Positions 16,878-26,585 of a stretch of 37,245 bases of DNA are shown in pieces (the stretch's first letter is position 1; each line of letters begins with the position of its first letter). Source of the DNA: Caulobacter sp. D5 (lineage in GTDB: Bacteria > Pseudomonadota > Alphaproteobacteria > Caulobacterales > Caulobacteraceae). The stretch lies in assembly GCF_003185805.1 (NCBI RefSeq), contig NZ_QHJY01000310.1, forward strand, positions 1-37,245. The letters are read 5' to 3'. Position numbers and translations under genes: made by a program. Below the pieces are notes generated by a model that was not told the DNA's origin, did no database searches, and saw nothing but the letters and a program-made list of their open reading frames with translations.

Positions 16878-17453
16878 ATGGTGCTGACCAAGGACGAGGC
16901 CGCCGCCGCGCTGGCCGAGATAGACACGACCACCCGCCGCAGCGGCATGCTCAAGGGCTATCGCATCGGCGGGCCGATCCTGATGCTGTGGAGCGTGATC
17001 TGGGCCCTGGGCTATCTGAACATGGGCCTGCTGCCGTCGGCGTTCTGGAGCTGGACCTGGTTCGGGCTGGACGCGATCGGCGCCATCGGCAGCGTGCTCC
17101 TGGCCCAGCGACTCAAGGGCCAGGCGGGCGTGGCCGGCAAGGGCGGCAGGGCTGACGTCACCAGCCTGCGCATGCTGGGCGGCATGGGCGTGGTGATGCT
17201 CTTCGTCCTGGCGGTGTTCTCGGTGCTGAGGCCGACCGATCCGGCCGGCTATCTCGCCTTCCCCGGCCTGCTGGTCGGCACGATCTACGCCGCGGTCGGA
17301 GTGTTCCTGGCCCGCCGCTACCTGCTGATCGGCGCGGTGATGTTCGCCCTGACCCTGATCGGCTTCTACGCCTTCAAGGAATACCTGGCCTTCTGGATGG
17401 CCAGCGCCAGCGCGGCGCTGTTCGTCAGCGGCGTCTGGCTGGCGAGGGCCTGA
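16878..17453 (+). CDS. Integral membrane protein of unknown function
   Basis: The 191-residue protein has about six hydrophobic segments after a soluble N-terminal helix (KDEAAAALAEIDTTTRRSGMLKGYR). There is no catalytic motif I recognise. I chose the ATG at 16878, which has GGAGG at 16868-16872 at good spacing, over in-frame ATGs at 16857 and 16866. It is preceded by the paired palindromes and followed two bases later by a small winged-helix regulator. Such pairs of a membrane protein and a DNA-binding protein recur in many bacteria; what they respond to is not known to me. Confidence 0.8.
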   Translation: MVLTKDEAAAALAEIDTTTRRSGMLKGYRIGGPILMLWSVIWALGYLNMGLLPSAFWSWTWFGLDAIGAIGSVLLAQRLKGQAGVAGKGGRADVTSLRMLGGMGVVMLFVLAVFSVLRPTDPAGYLAFPGLLVGTIYAAVGVFLARRYLLIGAVMFALTLIGFYAFKEYLAFWMASASAALFVSGVWLARA

Positions 17454-17455
17454 CC

Positions 17456-17755
17456 ATGGCGCAGCCCGACGACCTGATCCACCAACCCCTGCGCCTGAAG
17501 ATCATGGCCGCCCTCTATGCCGAGCGGCAGGGCGAGCCGCTGGAGTTCTCGCGGCTGAAGACCATCACCGAGGCCACCGACGGCAATCTCGGCAGCCACC
17601 TGACGGCCCTGGAAAAGGCCGGCTATGTCGAGATCCTGAAGGACCATGTCGGCAAGCGCCCCCGCACCCGCGTGAAGCTGACCCAGACAGGATCCAAGGC
17701 CTTTCGCGGCCACGTCGCCTATCTGCGCGAACTGGTCGAGGGCGTTCAGGACTGA
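17456..17755 (+). CDS. Small winged-helix transcriptional regulator (HTH_34 type)
   Basis: The 99-residue protein is a lone winged helix-turn-helix of the MarR/ArsR-like group. HQPLRLKIMAALYAE leads into FSRLKTITEATDGNLGSHLTALEKAGYVEILKD, the recognition helix and wing, then RTRVKLTQTGSKAFRGHVAYL. The segment DGNLGSHLTALEKAGYV is the hallmark of the transcriptional regulators grouped as HTH_34. No separate sensor domain exists, so it probably acts as a dimer whose signal is ligand, redox or contact with the membrane partner. It is the obvious candidate to bind the palindromes at 16807-16854. Confidence 0.88.
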   Translation: MAQPDDLIHQPLRLKIMAALYAERQGEPLEFSRLKTITEATDGNLGSHLTALEKAGYVEILKDHVGKRPRTRVKLTQTGSKAFRGHVAYLRELVEGVQD

Positions 17756-17782
17756 TCCCCGCCCCGAGGCGCGGCCCCTCCG

Positions 17783-18658
17783 TCAGGAGCCGGCCGCGCC
17801 CCGCTCGGTGCGAGCCTTGCGCATGAACTCCATCTGCCTGGCGACCCGCTCGGCCTTGCAGACCTCGTGGCTCTGGCCCTTGGCCTCGAGGTTCAGGCAC
17901 TGGTTGGCCGCCGCCATCGGCGGGATCATGTCGATCGGCTCGGACGAGGCGTCCCCGCGGTCGATCACGGCCCGCAACCGGACGAGGAAGCCTAGCAGAC
18001 CGCGCCGGTTGGCGACCTCCTCGGGCTCCTGGGCGCCGTCGGCCGGGGCGGCCGGCAGGGCGGCCAGCCGCTTGTCGATCTCCAGCCGGGCGAGATCGGC
18101 CTTGGCGGCGTCGAACTGACCCAGTTCCCGCCGGCTGTTGGCCGCCTGCCCCAGCAGGCCCAGCCAGCCCTGGTCCTCGGCCTTCACCGGCTCGGCCTCG
18201 GCCCGCTCGGCGAATTCACGTTGATAGCGGGCCTTGAGCTCCGGCTGACTGTCGGCCTGCCAACTGGCCTGCAGCAACAGCCACAGCGGATCGCCCTCGC
18301 CTTTCAGGGCCGTCTCCAGCCAGGCGGCCCGATAGTAGCTGGTGTCCGCGCGAGCCAGGCGCTTGTAGTCGTCCGAGGCGACCAGGGTCTCCAGCTGCTT
18401 GATCTCCGACTTGGAGAAATCGCGGTACATGACCAGGCCGTTGCCCGGGCACACCGGGACCGGCATCGGAAACTCCCAGCTGCCGTAGGGCTTGCCGTCC
18501 GGCCGTCGGCCCCAGGTGCTGTAGGAGGCCGTGCCGACGTGGGTAAAGTTCTCGCCGCCCACGGCGCACTGCATCTTGATGGGCGTGGGGATACCCGCCT
18601 CGGCGGCGCCCGCGACGCAAACCGCAGCCAGAGCGGCGCCGATCAACCAGAGCTTCAA
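17783..18658 (-). CDS. Secreted protein of unknown function
   Basis: The 291-residue protein starts at TTG 18658, with GGGAGG a few bases upstream, and has a signal peptide ending about residue 21 (AEA). The mature part has Cys at CAVGGENF, VPVCPGNGLVMYRDFS and, near the end, NQCLNLEAKGQSHEVCKAERVA, so disulfides are possible. The middle holds repeated alpha-helical stretches (WLLLQASWQADSQPELKARYQREFAERAE) as in tetratricopeptide-like proteins. No family name is offered with confidence. It faces the winged-helix gene convergently, with 27 bases between stops. Confidence 0.75.
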   Translation of the reverse strand: MKLWLIGAALAAVCVAGAAEAGIPTPIKMQCAVGGENFTHVGTASYSTWGRRPDGKPYGSWEFPMPVPVCPGNGLVMYRDFSKSEIKQLETLVASDDYKRLARADTSYYRAAWLETALKGEGDPLWLLLQASWQADSQPELKARYQREFAERAEAEPVKAEDQGWLGLLGQAANSRRELGQFDAAKADLARLEIDKRLAALPAAPADGAQEPEEVANRRGLLGFLVRLRAVIDRGDASSEPIDMIPPMAAANQCLNLEAKGQSHEVCKAERVARQMEFMRKARTERGAAGS

Positions 18659-18739
18659 TTCAGCCTCCCAACTCGCATGATGGGAGAGCGTCGCACTTCA
18701 ATTGACGCGCGTAAATAGGAAAGCGACGCAGGCCGCCTC

Positions 18740-19897
18740 CTACATCAGCGAGCCCTTGCCGCTGGTGACTTCGGTGTAGCGATGCACGCGCACGGCCTGG
18801 ACGAGGCCGAAGCCGATCATCACCGTCATCATCACGGTGCCGCCGTAGGACAGCATCGGCATGGGCACGCCCACCACCGGCGCCAGGCCCATGACCATGG
18901 CCCCGTTGATCAGCACGTAGAGGGCGAAGGTCGCCGTCACGCCGGAGGCCGCCAGGCGTCCGAAGTGGCTGTGGCTGATCGAGGCGATGCGCAGGGCCAT
19001 GAAGATCACCACGCCGTAGAGCGCCAGCACCCACAGGCAGCCGATGAAGCCGAACTCCTCGGCCAGGGTGGCGAAGATGAAGTCGGTCTGCTTTTCCGGC
19101 AGGAAGTTCAGCTGGCTCTGCGAGCCCAGGCCGAAGCCCTTCCCCAGCAGGCCGCCCGAACCCAGGGCGATCTTGGACTGGTAGATGTGATAGCCCGAAC
19201 CCGACTGGTCGGCCTCGGGGTTGAGGAAGGTCAGCACCCGCTTGCGCTGGTAGTCGTGCAGCACGAACAGCACGAACGGCGGGATGGCCACCAGGGCGCC
19301 GATGACGCCGGTGGCGATCACCCGCCAGGACAGGCCCGCGAGGATGACGATGGCCAGGCCCGTCAGGGCGATCAGCATGGCCGTGCCGAGGTCGGGCTGG
19401 TGGGCCACCAGCAGCACCGGCGCGCCGATCATCGCCGCCGGGACCAGCAGCCGCCACGAGAACCGGGCGCTGTCGGCCGACAGGCCGTGATAGTAGCGGG
19501 CCAGGGCCAGCACCACGCCCAGCTTCATGATCTCGGACGGCTGGAAGCGGAACCCGCCGATCGACAGCCAGCGCTGGGCGCCCAGCGACACGTCGCCGAT
19601 CGCCTCCACCGCCACCAGCAGCAGCAGGCCGATGATGTAGACGGGATAGGCCAGCGAGAACCAGACCCGCAGGTCGATCATCGCCAGCACGATCATCATC
19701 ACGAAGTAGAGGCCGAAACGCAGCAGGTGCTTGTCCGCCCAGGGCTCCCACGAAGCCCCGGCGATCGAGAACAGCATCAGCGCCCCGGAGCCCGCGATCA
19801 GGCACAGGAGCAGGCAGAAGGTCCAGTCGATCTCCATGAACTTGATGATCGGCCGGTCGCGTTCGCCGGGCCGGGAGAGGCCGCCGCTGAGGGTCAT
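18740..19897 (-). CDS. rodA: Rod-shape peptidoglycan polymerase RodA
   Basis: RodA is the SEDS-family glycosyltransferase that polymerises lipid II during cell elongation, working with PBP2. The 385-residue membrane protein has about ten membrane segments and family signatures: LGAQRWLSIGGFRFQPSEIMKLGVVLALARYY, HQPDLGTAMLI (the catalytic Asp region), KGFGLGSQSQLNFLPEKQTDFIFATLAEEFGF and GVPMPMLSYGGTVMMTVMIGFGLV. The ATG at 19897 overlaps the mrdA stop (ATGA), showing translational coupling to its partner. It ends the mre operon, with the stop codon 80 bases before the next convergent-side gene region. Confidence 0.96.
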   Translation of the reverse strand: MTLSGGLSRPGERDRPIIKFMEIDWTFCLLLCLIAGSGALMLFSIAGASWEPWADKHLLRFGLYFVMMIVLAMIDLRVWFSLAYPVYIIGLLLLVAVEAIGDVSLGAQRWLSIGGFRFQPSEIMKLGVVLALARYYHGLSADSARFSWRLLVPAAMIGAPVLLVAHQPDLGTAMLIALTGLAIVILAGLSWRVIATGVIGALVAIPPFVLFVLHDYQRKRVLTFLNPEADQSGSGYHIYQSKIALGSGGLLGKGFGLGSQSQLNFLPEKQTDFIFATLAEEFGFIGCLWVLALYGVVIFMALRIASISHSHFGRLAASGVTATFALYVLINGAMVMGLAPVVGVPMPMLSYGGTVMMTVMIGFGLVQAVRVHRYTEVTSGKGSLM

Positions 19898-21930
19898 ATG
19901 TGGCCTCCTGGCGTGCCGGCGGGCGGGGTCGTCGGCTGGGGCGGGGGCGGGCCGCCCTCCTCCGGCTCTTCGGGAGCCGCGCCTTCGACGACGCCGTCGA
20001 CGGTTTCGACCGGAGCCTCGGGCAGAGGCATCGGCCTTTCGATGCGGGCGCGGATCTCGGGGTCCTTCAGCAGGGCCACGCGCATCACCTCGCGCGCGCG
20101 CGGGGCGCCGGCGGTGGCGCCGCCCATACCGCCGTGCTCGACGATGACCACCACCACGTAGCGCGGCGCGTCATAGGGCGCGAAGGCCACGAACAGGTTG
20201 TGGTCCTTGAGCTTCCACGTGTAGCTGGCGTTGTTGCGGGTCTTGACCTTGTCGTAGCTGCGCACCTGCGCCGTGCCGGTCTTGCCGGCCATCTGCACGT
20301 CGCCCAGACCCAGCTGGCTCTGGCGATAGGCCGTGCCGCGCACGTCGTTGGCCACGGCCGCCATGCCGCCGCGGACATATTCCAGATGTTCCTTGGAGAA
20401 CGGCAGGTCGGGCACGGCCGCGCCGCTGGGCTGCTCGACCCCGCCCACCGACTTCACCAGGCGCGGCACCAGGGCCTTCTGGCCGTTGGCCAGGCGCGCG
20501 GTCATCACGGCCAGTTGCAGGGCGTTGACGTTCAGGGCTCCCTGCCCGATCCCGTAGCTGGGGGTCTCGCCCGGAAACCAGATCTGGTTGGCCGGATTGC
20601 GCTTGAAGGCCCGCTTCTTCCATTCGCGGTCGGGCACCAGGCCCTTCTTTTGACCGGGAATGCCGATGTCGAAGGTCTGGCCGAAGCCGACGGCGCGGGC
20701 GGCGTTGGCGATAGCGTCGGGGCCGATCTTCAGCGCCGTCTGGTAGAAGTAGATGTCGCACGAGTTCTTGATGGCGTCGTGCATGTTCTGGGCGCCGTGG
20801 CCGCCCTTCTGCCAGCAGCGCCAGGTGCGGCCGCCATAGTACCAGCTGCCGCCGCAGTTGACGCGGATCTCCGGATCGATTCCGGCCGCCAGGGCCGCCA
20901 GGCCCACGGTCGGCTTGAAGGTCGAGCCGGGCGGATAGGTGCCGCTAAGCGCCTTGTCGAGCAGCGGCTTGCGCTCGTACTCCGACAGCGCCTTGTACTC
21001 AGCCCCCGACAGGCCCTTGACGAAGCGGTTGGCGTCGAAGCTGGGGGCCGAGACCATGGCCAGCAGGTCGCCGTTGCGGCAGTCCATCACCACGATGGCG
21101 CCGCTCTCCTCGCCCATCACCTCGAGGGCTCGGTTCTGGATGTCGGCGTCGAGGGTGAGGCGGACCTCCTTGCCGGGCGTGGCCGGGATGTCGCCGGCCG
21201 GGTCCAGACTGACCACGCGGCCTTGCGCGTCGACTTCGGCCTTGATGGCCCCCGCGCGGCCCCGCAGGGCAATGTCGAAGGCCTTTTCCACGCCCTGGCG
21301 ACCGATGCGGAAGCCGGGATTGTGCAGCAGTTCCTGGTCCTGGGTCAGGTCGGTCCGGGCCGCCTCGACGTCCTTGTCCGACACCTTGGCCACATAGCCG
21401 ATGACGTGGGCGAAGGCGCCGCCGAACGGATAGACCCGCACCTCGCCCATGTCGGCGCTGATGTTGGGCAGTTCGGGGGTGCGGATGTTGATCCGGGAGA
21501 ACTCCTCCCAGCTCATGTCCTCCATCACCACGACCGGCGCCTTGCGCGGGGCGTTGTTGACTTCCTTGAGCAGGCGGGCGCGGCGCGTGCCGTCGATCGG
21601 CACCAGGGTGGCCAGGTCGTCGAGGGTGGCCTCGACGTCCATGCCCTTCTCCTTGATCACCATCAGGCGGAAGTTGGGGCGGTTGGAGGCCAGGGCCACG
21701 CCGTTGCGGTCGAGGATCAGGCCGCGCGGCGGCGGCACCAGGCGGTAGTTGAACTGGTTGCCGGCCGAAAGCTTCTGGTAGCGCTGGGCCTCGACCAGCT
21801 GCAGCTGGGCCAGGCGGCCGGTCAGGGTCAGCAGGCCCAGGCCCGCGAAGCCGCCCAGCAGGAAGGCCCGGCGGTGGAAGACCCCCTGCCGCTCGTTGAC
21901 CTCGAAGAAGAAGATCGACGGTTCGCTCAT
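19894..21930 (-). CDS. mrdA: Penicillin-binding protein 2, peptidoglycan transpeptidase
   Basis: The 678-residue protein crosslinks peptidoglycan along the cell side with RodA. A single N-terminal membrane anchor (AFLLGGFAGLGLLTLTGRL) precedes a dimerisation domain and the transpeptidase domain. Catalytic motifs are S336-T-F-K339, the SCD of KNSCDIYFYQTAL, and KTGTAQVRS. The final 60 or so residues after EIRARIERP are Pro/Glu-rich (PPPPQPTTPPAGTPGG), a tail beyond the typical fold. The frame is complete and overlaps rodA by four bases. The mreD gene is five bases upstream. Confidence 0.95.
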   Translation of the reverse strand: MSEPSIFFFEVNERQGVFHRRAFLLGGFAGLGLLTLTGRLAQLQLVEAQRYQKLSAGNQFNYRLVPPPRGLILDRNGVALASNRPNFRLMVIKEKGMDVEATLDDLATLVPIDGTRRARLLKEVNNAPRKAPVVVMEDMSWEEFSRINIRTPELPNISADMGEVRVYPFGGAFAHVIGYVAKVSDKDVEAARTDLTQDQELLHNPGFRIGRQGVEKAFDIALRGRAGAIKAEVDAQGRVVSLDPAGDIPATPGKEVRLTLDADIQNRALEVMGEESGAIVVMDCRNGDLLAMVSAPSFDANRFVKGLSGAEYKALSEYERKPLLDKALSGTYPPGSTFKPTVGLAALAAGIDPEIRVNCGGSWYYGGRTWRCWQKGGHGAQNMHDAIKNSCDIYFYQTALKIGPDAIANAARAVGFGQTFDIGIPGQKKGLVPDREWKKRAFKRNPANQIWFPGETPSYGIGQGALNVNALQLAVMTARLANGQKALVPRLVKSVGGVEQPSGAAVPDLPFSKEHLEYVRGGMAAVANDVRGTAYRQSQLGLGDVQMAGKTGTAQVRSYDKVKTRNNASYTWKLKDHNLFVAFAPYDAPRYVVVVIVEHGGMGGATAGAPRAREVMRVALLKDPEIRARIERPMPLPEAPVETVDGVVEGAAPEEPEEGGPPPPQPTTPPAGTPGGHI

Positions 21931-21934
21931 CGCC

Positions 21935-22444
21935 TCACCGGAACCGGACGTCGGCGTCTTCGAAGCGATCGATCAGCCGGTGCGCGAAGGGGAACAGCAG
22001 CGCCGTGACCAGGAACTGCCAGAACACCGCCACCAGGCTGGGCATGGCCAGGCTGTCCATCATCGTGAACAGGAAGCCGGCGCTCATCGAGACGGCGCAG
22101 GCCCCGGCGTACCAGGCCCACATCATCGGCCGGCTCTGGCCGGTCAGCATGTTGCGCGCCGCCAGCACCGAGGCGTAGGCGACCAGCAGCGACAGGCCCC
22201 ACAGGCCGGTCGGCCCGCCCCAGAAGGTGTCGAGGAACAGGCCCAGCACCAGCAGGGCGAACGGCGCCAGGATCGAAGGCCGGATCACCGCCCAGGCGAA
22301 GGCCGGGACCATGGCGAACACCGGCTCGGGCATCTGCAGGCCCCACATGCGGATCGGCGCGGCGAAGGCCAGCGTCGCCAGGATCACGAACAGCATGGGG
22401 ACGCCCAGCCAGCGCCCCGGATTGAGGGGCCGGGCGCCGGTCAT
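21935..22444 (-). CDS. mreD: Rod-shape determining protein MreD
   Basis: MreD is a small inner-membrane protein of the elongasome, binding MreC and supporting MreB filaments. This 169-residue protein has about five membrane segments (VPMLFVILATLAFAAP, ILAPFALLVLGLFLDTFWGGPTGLWGLSLLVAY) with the DTFWGGPxG loop shared with MreD. Weak sequence conservation is normal for the family; the assignment leans on length, topology and position between mreC and mrdA. Its ATG at 22444 overlaps the mreC stop. Confidence 0.9.
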   Translation of the reverse strand: MTGARPLNPGRWLGVPMLFVILATLAFAAPIRMWGLQMPEPVFAMVPAFAWAVIRPSILAPFALLVLGLFLDTFWGGPTGLWGLSLLVAYASVLAARNMLTGQSRPMMWAWYAGACAVSMSAGFLFTMMDSLAMPSLVAVFWQFLVTALLFPFAHRLIDRFEDADVRFR

Positions 22445-23547
22445 TGCGGCGTCCTGGCCGGAGCGGCCGGAGGCGTCGTCGCGGCGGCCGGAGGCCTGGC
22501 GGCGGGCGGCTTGGCCGGCGTGGTGGTTCCAGCCGTGGCGGGCTTGGGCGCGGCGGGCTTCGGAGCCGTGGTCGTCGCCGGAGCGGCGGTTCCAGCGGTC
22601 GGAGCCGGCGCGGCGGGCTTCACCGGACCGAGCATCGACTCCTCGGGGTTCTCGGTGATCACCGGCGGCAGCACCTTGGCGGCCAGGGCCTGCTGGTCGG
22701 CGAGCTGGGCGAAGTCCTTGAACAGCAGGATGCGAATGTAGTCGATCGAGGTGCTGTCGGCGAACAGCACCACCCGCCAGCGGCCGTCCAGGCCCTTGAC
22801 GGCCGCGCCCACCGGCAGGCCGCGCGGCACGACGCCGCCGTCGCCGGAGGTGACGACGCGGTCGCCCGGCTGGATCGGATCGGCCCCGCGCAGGTAGTCG
22901 AGCTTGGGATTGGGACCGCCGTCACCGGTCAGGATGGCGCGGGCGTTGGTGCGGTCGATCATCACCGGCGTGCGCGAGGCGATGTCGGTCAGCAGCAGCA
23001 CACGACTGACGCCGGGCGCGACGCCGACCACGCGACCGACCAGGCCGCGCTCGTTCATCACCGGATTGCCGACGACGACGCCCTTCTCCTTGCCGGCGTC
23101 GGCCAGGCGGGTGTTGGCGAAGGGGCCGCGGCTGTCGGCCACCACGCGGGCGGCGACCATCGGGATCGGCGGATCGGTCTTCAGGCCCAGCAGCGACTTG
23201 TAGCGGTCGTTCTCGTCGACCAGCGCCAGGTACTTGTCGCGATAGGCCCGCATCTCCTGAAGCTCGGCCTTCAGGCGGGCGTTCTCGGCGCCGGCGAAGA
23301 AGTAGTTGCGCACGGCGCCGACGCCGACGCCGGTCCAGCGGCCGGGCGCGGCGATGACGCCGCTGACCGGCTTGGCCACCGTGTCGACCGTCTGGCGGGT
23401 GACGCCGTAGGCCTGCAGCTGCAGGGTCTCGCGCCGGTCGGCCAGGAGGAAGGCCACCGCGATCACGACCGCGACGATGAGCGCCACGGCCGCGGTCCAG
23501 GTGAGCGGCACTTTCAGGTCGCCGAGCGGACCTTCACGAAAGGGCAC
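22441..23547 (-). CDS. mreC: Rod-shape determining protein MreC, with long Pro/Ala-rich tail
   Basis: MreC (368 residues) is a bitopic periplasmic scaffold that activates PBP2-RodA. The start is GTG at 23547 with AGGAGAACAGTTC upstream. One membrane helix (WTAAVALIVAVVIAVAFLLA) is followed by a coiled-coil stretch (AENARLKAELQEMRAYRDKY) and the beta-domain core, including RGLVGRVVGVAPGVSRVLLLTDIASRTPVMI and GDRVVTSGDGGVVPRGLPVG. The last 65 residues are Pro/Ala/Thr/Lys low-complexity, beyond the usual fold, and may act as a flexible linker in the periplasm. The last base group overlaps mreD. Confidence 0.93.
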   Translation of the reverse strand: MPFREGPLGDLKVPLTWTAAVALIVAVVIAVAFLLADRRETLQLQAYGVTRQTVDTVAKPVSGVIAAPGRWTGVGVGAVRNYFFAGAENARLKAELQEMRAYRDKYLALVDENDRYKSLLGLKTDPPIPMVAARVVADSRGPFANTRLADAGKEKGVVVGNPVMNERGLVGRVVGVAPGVSRVLLLTDIASRTPVMIDRTNARAILTGDGGPNPKLDYLRGADPIQPGDRVVTSGDGGVVPRGLPVGAAVKGLDGRWRVVLFADSTSIDYIRILLFKDFAQLADQQALAAKVLPPVITENPEESMLGPVKPAAPAPTAGTAAPATTTAPKPAAPKPATAGTTTPAKPPAARPPAAATTPPAAPARTPQ

Positions 23548-23595
23548 GAACTGTTCTCCTGGCGCCCCCCGGCGCCGATACGGATTGTACTACGC

Positions 23596-24697
<1,102 letters not shown>

Positions 24698-25000
24698 GCG
24701 AGGAGCCTTTTCCGCCGCGAGGACGGAGCAGACGAGAAAAAGGCTCCTACTGCAAATCGAGGAGAGGACAACATGATTCCCCGCGTACGCGGATCATCGC
24801 CTTGCCCTGCCCTGCGCCTTCCTGCGGCGACGGGAGCGCAGCCGCCGGGCCGCGCCGTCGTCCAACCACCGGAAGAGTGTGGGAGACGCCGCCCGTTTGC
24901 ACCGCGAAAGCGTTGATTTCAAGGTCTATTCGCCAAGCCTTCTCACCTGTTTCAAACTCGTGAGCGAAGCGGCAGGGGGAACGCATAAACGTGGCGAAAA
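24698..25000 (-). ncRNA. Structured non-coding stretch, possible small RNA or leader
   Basis: No convincing gene occupies these 300 bases. On the minus strand it ends in a long hairpin (AGGAGCCTTTT at 24748-24738 pairing with AAAAGGCTCCT at 24711-24701, loop 26 bases) and then the intrinsic terminator. A second hairpin (ATGAT, CCGCG, CGCGG, ATCAT) lies around 24772-24799. This looks like the 3' end of an independently terminated RNA. I could not place its promoter; TTGAAA near 24951 is a weak candidate. It does not look like 6S, tmRNA, SRP RNA or RNase P RNA, whose conserved segments I did not find. Confidence 0.4.
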
Positions 25001-25879
25001 CTAGCCCAGGGCCGCCATGACGACTCCGAGCGCCGTGACCACCCCGGCGAGGATCTGAAAGAGGGTCAGACGCTCGGCGAACAGCCGGCGCCCGGCCAGC
25101 GCCGCAAGGGGAATCTCGACCACGCCGACCGCCCTCACCGGCCCCACCGGCGACAGCGCCATGGCCGTGAACCACAAGCCGGAGGCGGCAGCGCCGCAGA
25201 AACCGGCGCCCAGCGACTTGCGCCAGGCCGCCAGCACGGCGACCACGGCGTCGGGATTGCGGACCAGCAGGATCGCCGTCAGGGCGACCGACTGGATGGC
25301 CTGCACCACCATCACCGTCACGAAGGCCGAATAGGCCAGGTGCGCGGGATCGAAGGTCAGCGAGGCCTGGCGGAAGCAGTTGGCGCTGAGCGAGAACATC
25401 GCCCCTGCGCCCAGCCCGGCCAGGGCCGCGCCGCGCTTCATGGTCACCGGTCCGCGCGGCCAGGAAAGAGCCGCCAGACCGGCCGTGGCCACCAGGCCGC
25501 CGGCCCATTGCAGGCCGCTGATGTGGTCGCCGAACAGCAGCGCGCCCCAGACCAGGGCGAACGGCAGGCCGCTCTGCTGCATCGCCGTGCCGAGAGCGAA
25601 GGACGAGCGCTGCATGGCGACCAGCAGCGCCGCCGTCGCCGCCATCTGCAGGCCGGCGCCGGCGAAGGCGCCCAGCCAGAAGCGCGTCGTCAGATGCGCC
25701 TGAGGGTCCTTGGTGACCAGGAACGCGATCGCGGCGAAGACGATCGCGAACGGCAGGCCGAACAGGAACCTCACAAGGGTCGCGCCCCAGGGGCCGGCCC
25801 CGCCCATCACCGAACGCTGCGCCGCGTTGCGGGCGACCTGGAGGGCCGCCGCGCCGATGGTGATGGGGATCCAGATCAT
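25001..25879 (-). CDS. EamA/DMT-family permease
   Basis: The 292-residue inner-membrane protein has roughly ten membrane segments in two EamA halves, with segments GFRFGLPFAIVF-like LVRFLFGLPFAIVFAAIAFLV, QQSGLPFALVWGALLFGD and VGPVRAVGVVEIPLAALAGRRLFAERL, the last typical of drug/metabolite exporters (conserved Glu/Pro). Substrate unknown. I chose ATG at 25879, which overlaps the stop of the O-methyltransferase gene (ATGA), rather than any upstream start; the two genes should be translated together. Confidence 0.85.
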   Translation of the reverse strand: MIWIPITIGAAALQVARNAAQRSVMGGAGPWGATLVRFLFGLPFAIVFAAIAFLVTKDPQAHLTTRFWLGAFAGAGLQMAATAALLVAMQRSSFALGTAMQQSGLPFALVWGALLFGDHISGLQWAGGLVATAGLAALSWPRGPVTMKRGAALAGLGAGAMFSLSANCFRQASLTFDPAHLAYSAFVTVMVVQAIQSVALTAILLVRNPDAVVAVLAAWRKSLGAGFCGAAASGLWFTAMALSPVGPVRAVGVVEIPLAALAGRRLFAERLTLFQILAGVVTALGVVMAALG

Positions 25880-26460
25880 GCCGCTCTCTTCGCCGCCACC
25901 AGAACGCCCGAGGCCCAGTCCATGCCGACGATGGCCAGGCGCGGATCGCTGGCCAGGCGCAGCACCAGGTCGTCGACCCGCGCCTGGTGGCCCTCGGGCC
26001 AGTTCGGCTGGGGCGACATGTCGTCGACCACATAGATGCCGCCGACCTGCAGCAGGCGCAGGGCGTCGTCCAGGCTCTCGTACTTGCCCGGAACGGCGTC
26101 GGCGAAGATCAGGTCGAAGCCGCCGTCGTTCTGGCCCGCCAGATAGGCCGCGCCGTCCTCGGTGACGAAGTCGACGCGCGGATCCTCGCCCAGCACGTCG
26201 CGCGCCACGGCCTGGACCTCGGGATCGTTGTCGACGGTGGCCAGGCGGGCGTCCTCGTCCATGCCGTCCAGCAGCCAGGCGGTCGCCAGGCCCGTGCCCG
26301 TGCCCATCTCCAGCAGCGCCTTGCGGCCCACGGCGAGCATGCGAAGCATTTCGCCGATGCGCGCCTCGGACGACATGTCGAAACCGGCCTCGATGGTGCG
26401 CATGGCGATTTCGTGCCAACGCGGCGGCGAGGCGACGCTGCCTTCCAGGGTCGAGCTCAT
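25876..26460 (-). CDS. SAM-dependent O-methyltransferase-like protein
   Basis: The 194-residue protein has the class I methyltransferase core: ALLEMGTGTGLATAWLL (motif I), ATVDNDPEVQAVARD, and DLIFADAVPGKYESLDDALRLLQVGGIYVVDDM. The DAxxGKY-type segment and the small size match the catechol O-methyltransferase-like (PF01596-type) group. It is cytosolic; the acceptor is unknown. The pairing with an EamA exporter in one operon suggests that the methylated compound, or its precursor, is exported, but that is inference. Confidence 0.85.
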   Translation of the reverse strand: MSSTLEGSVASPPRWHEIAMRTIEAGFDMSSEARIGEMLRMLAVGRKALLEMGTGTGLATAWLLDGMDEDARLATVDNDPEVQAVARDVLGEDPRVDFVTEDGAAYLAGQNDGGFDLIFADAVPGKYESLDDALRLLQVGGIYVVDDMSPQPNWPEGHQARVDDLVLRLASDPRLAIVGMDWASGVLVAAKRAA

Positions 26461-26585
26461 GGGTTCGGCTCCTTTATGCCGCCCTTACGCCGGCGGCGGG
26501 TTTACGAATAGCGCCCTGACGCGGCGCGGCGGCAGAACAGTGGGGTTGGCGCACTTAAGCTGCGTTCCCTAACAAGGTGTTCACC

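Noticed and set aside
24774-24920. Short plus-strand frame from the ATG at 24774
   Set aside because: It has a GAGGAGAGG site upstream, but the product is Pro/Arg-rich without family features, and the strand is opposite to the terminator that structures the region.
24698-25000. 6S RNA, tmRNA, SRP RNA or RNase P RNA
   Set aside because: None of the conserved cores of these RNAs was found, though the stretch ends in a terminator. Kept only as a possible unnamed RNA.
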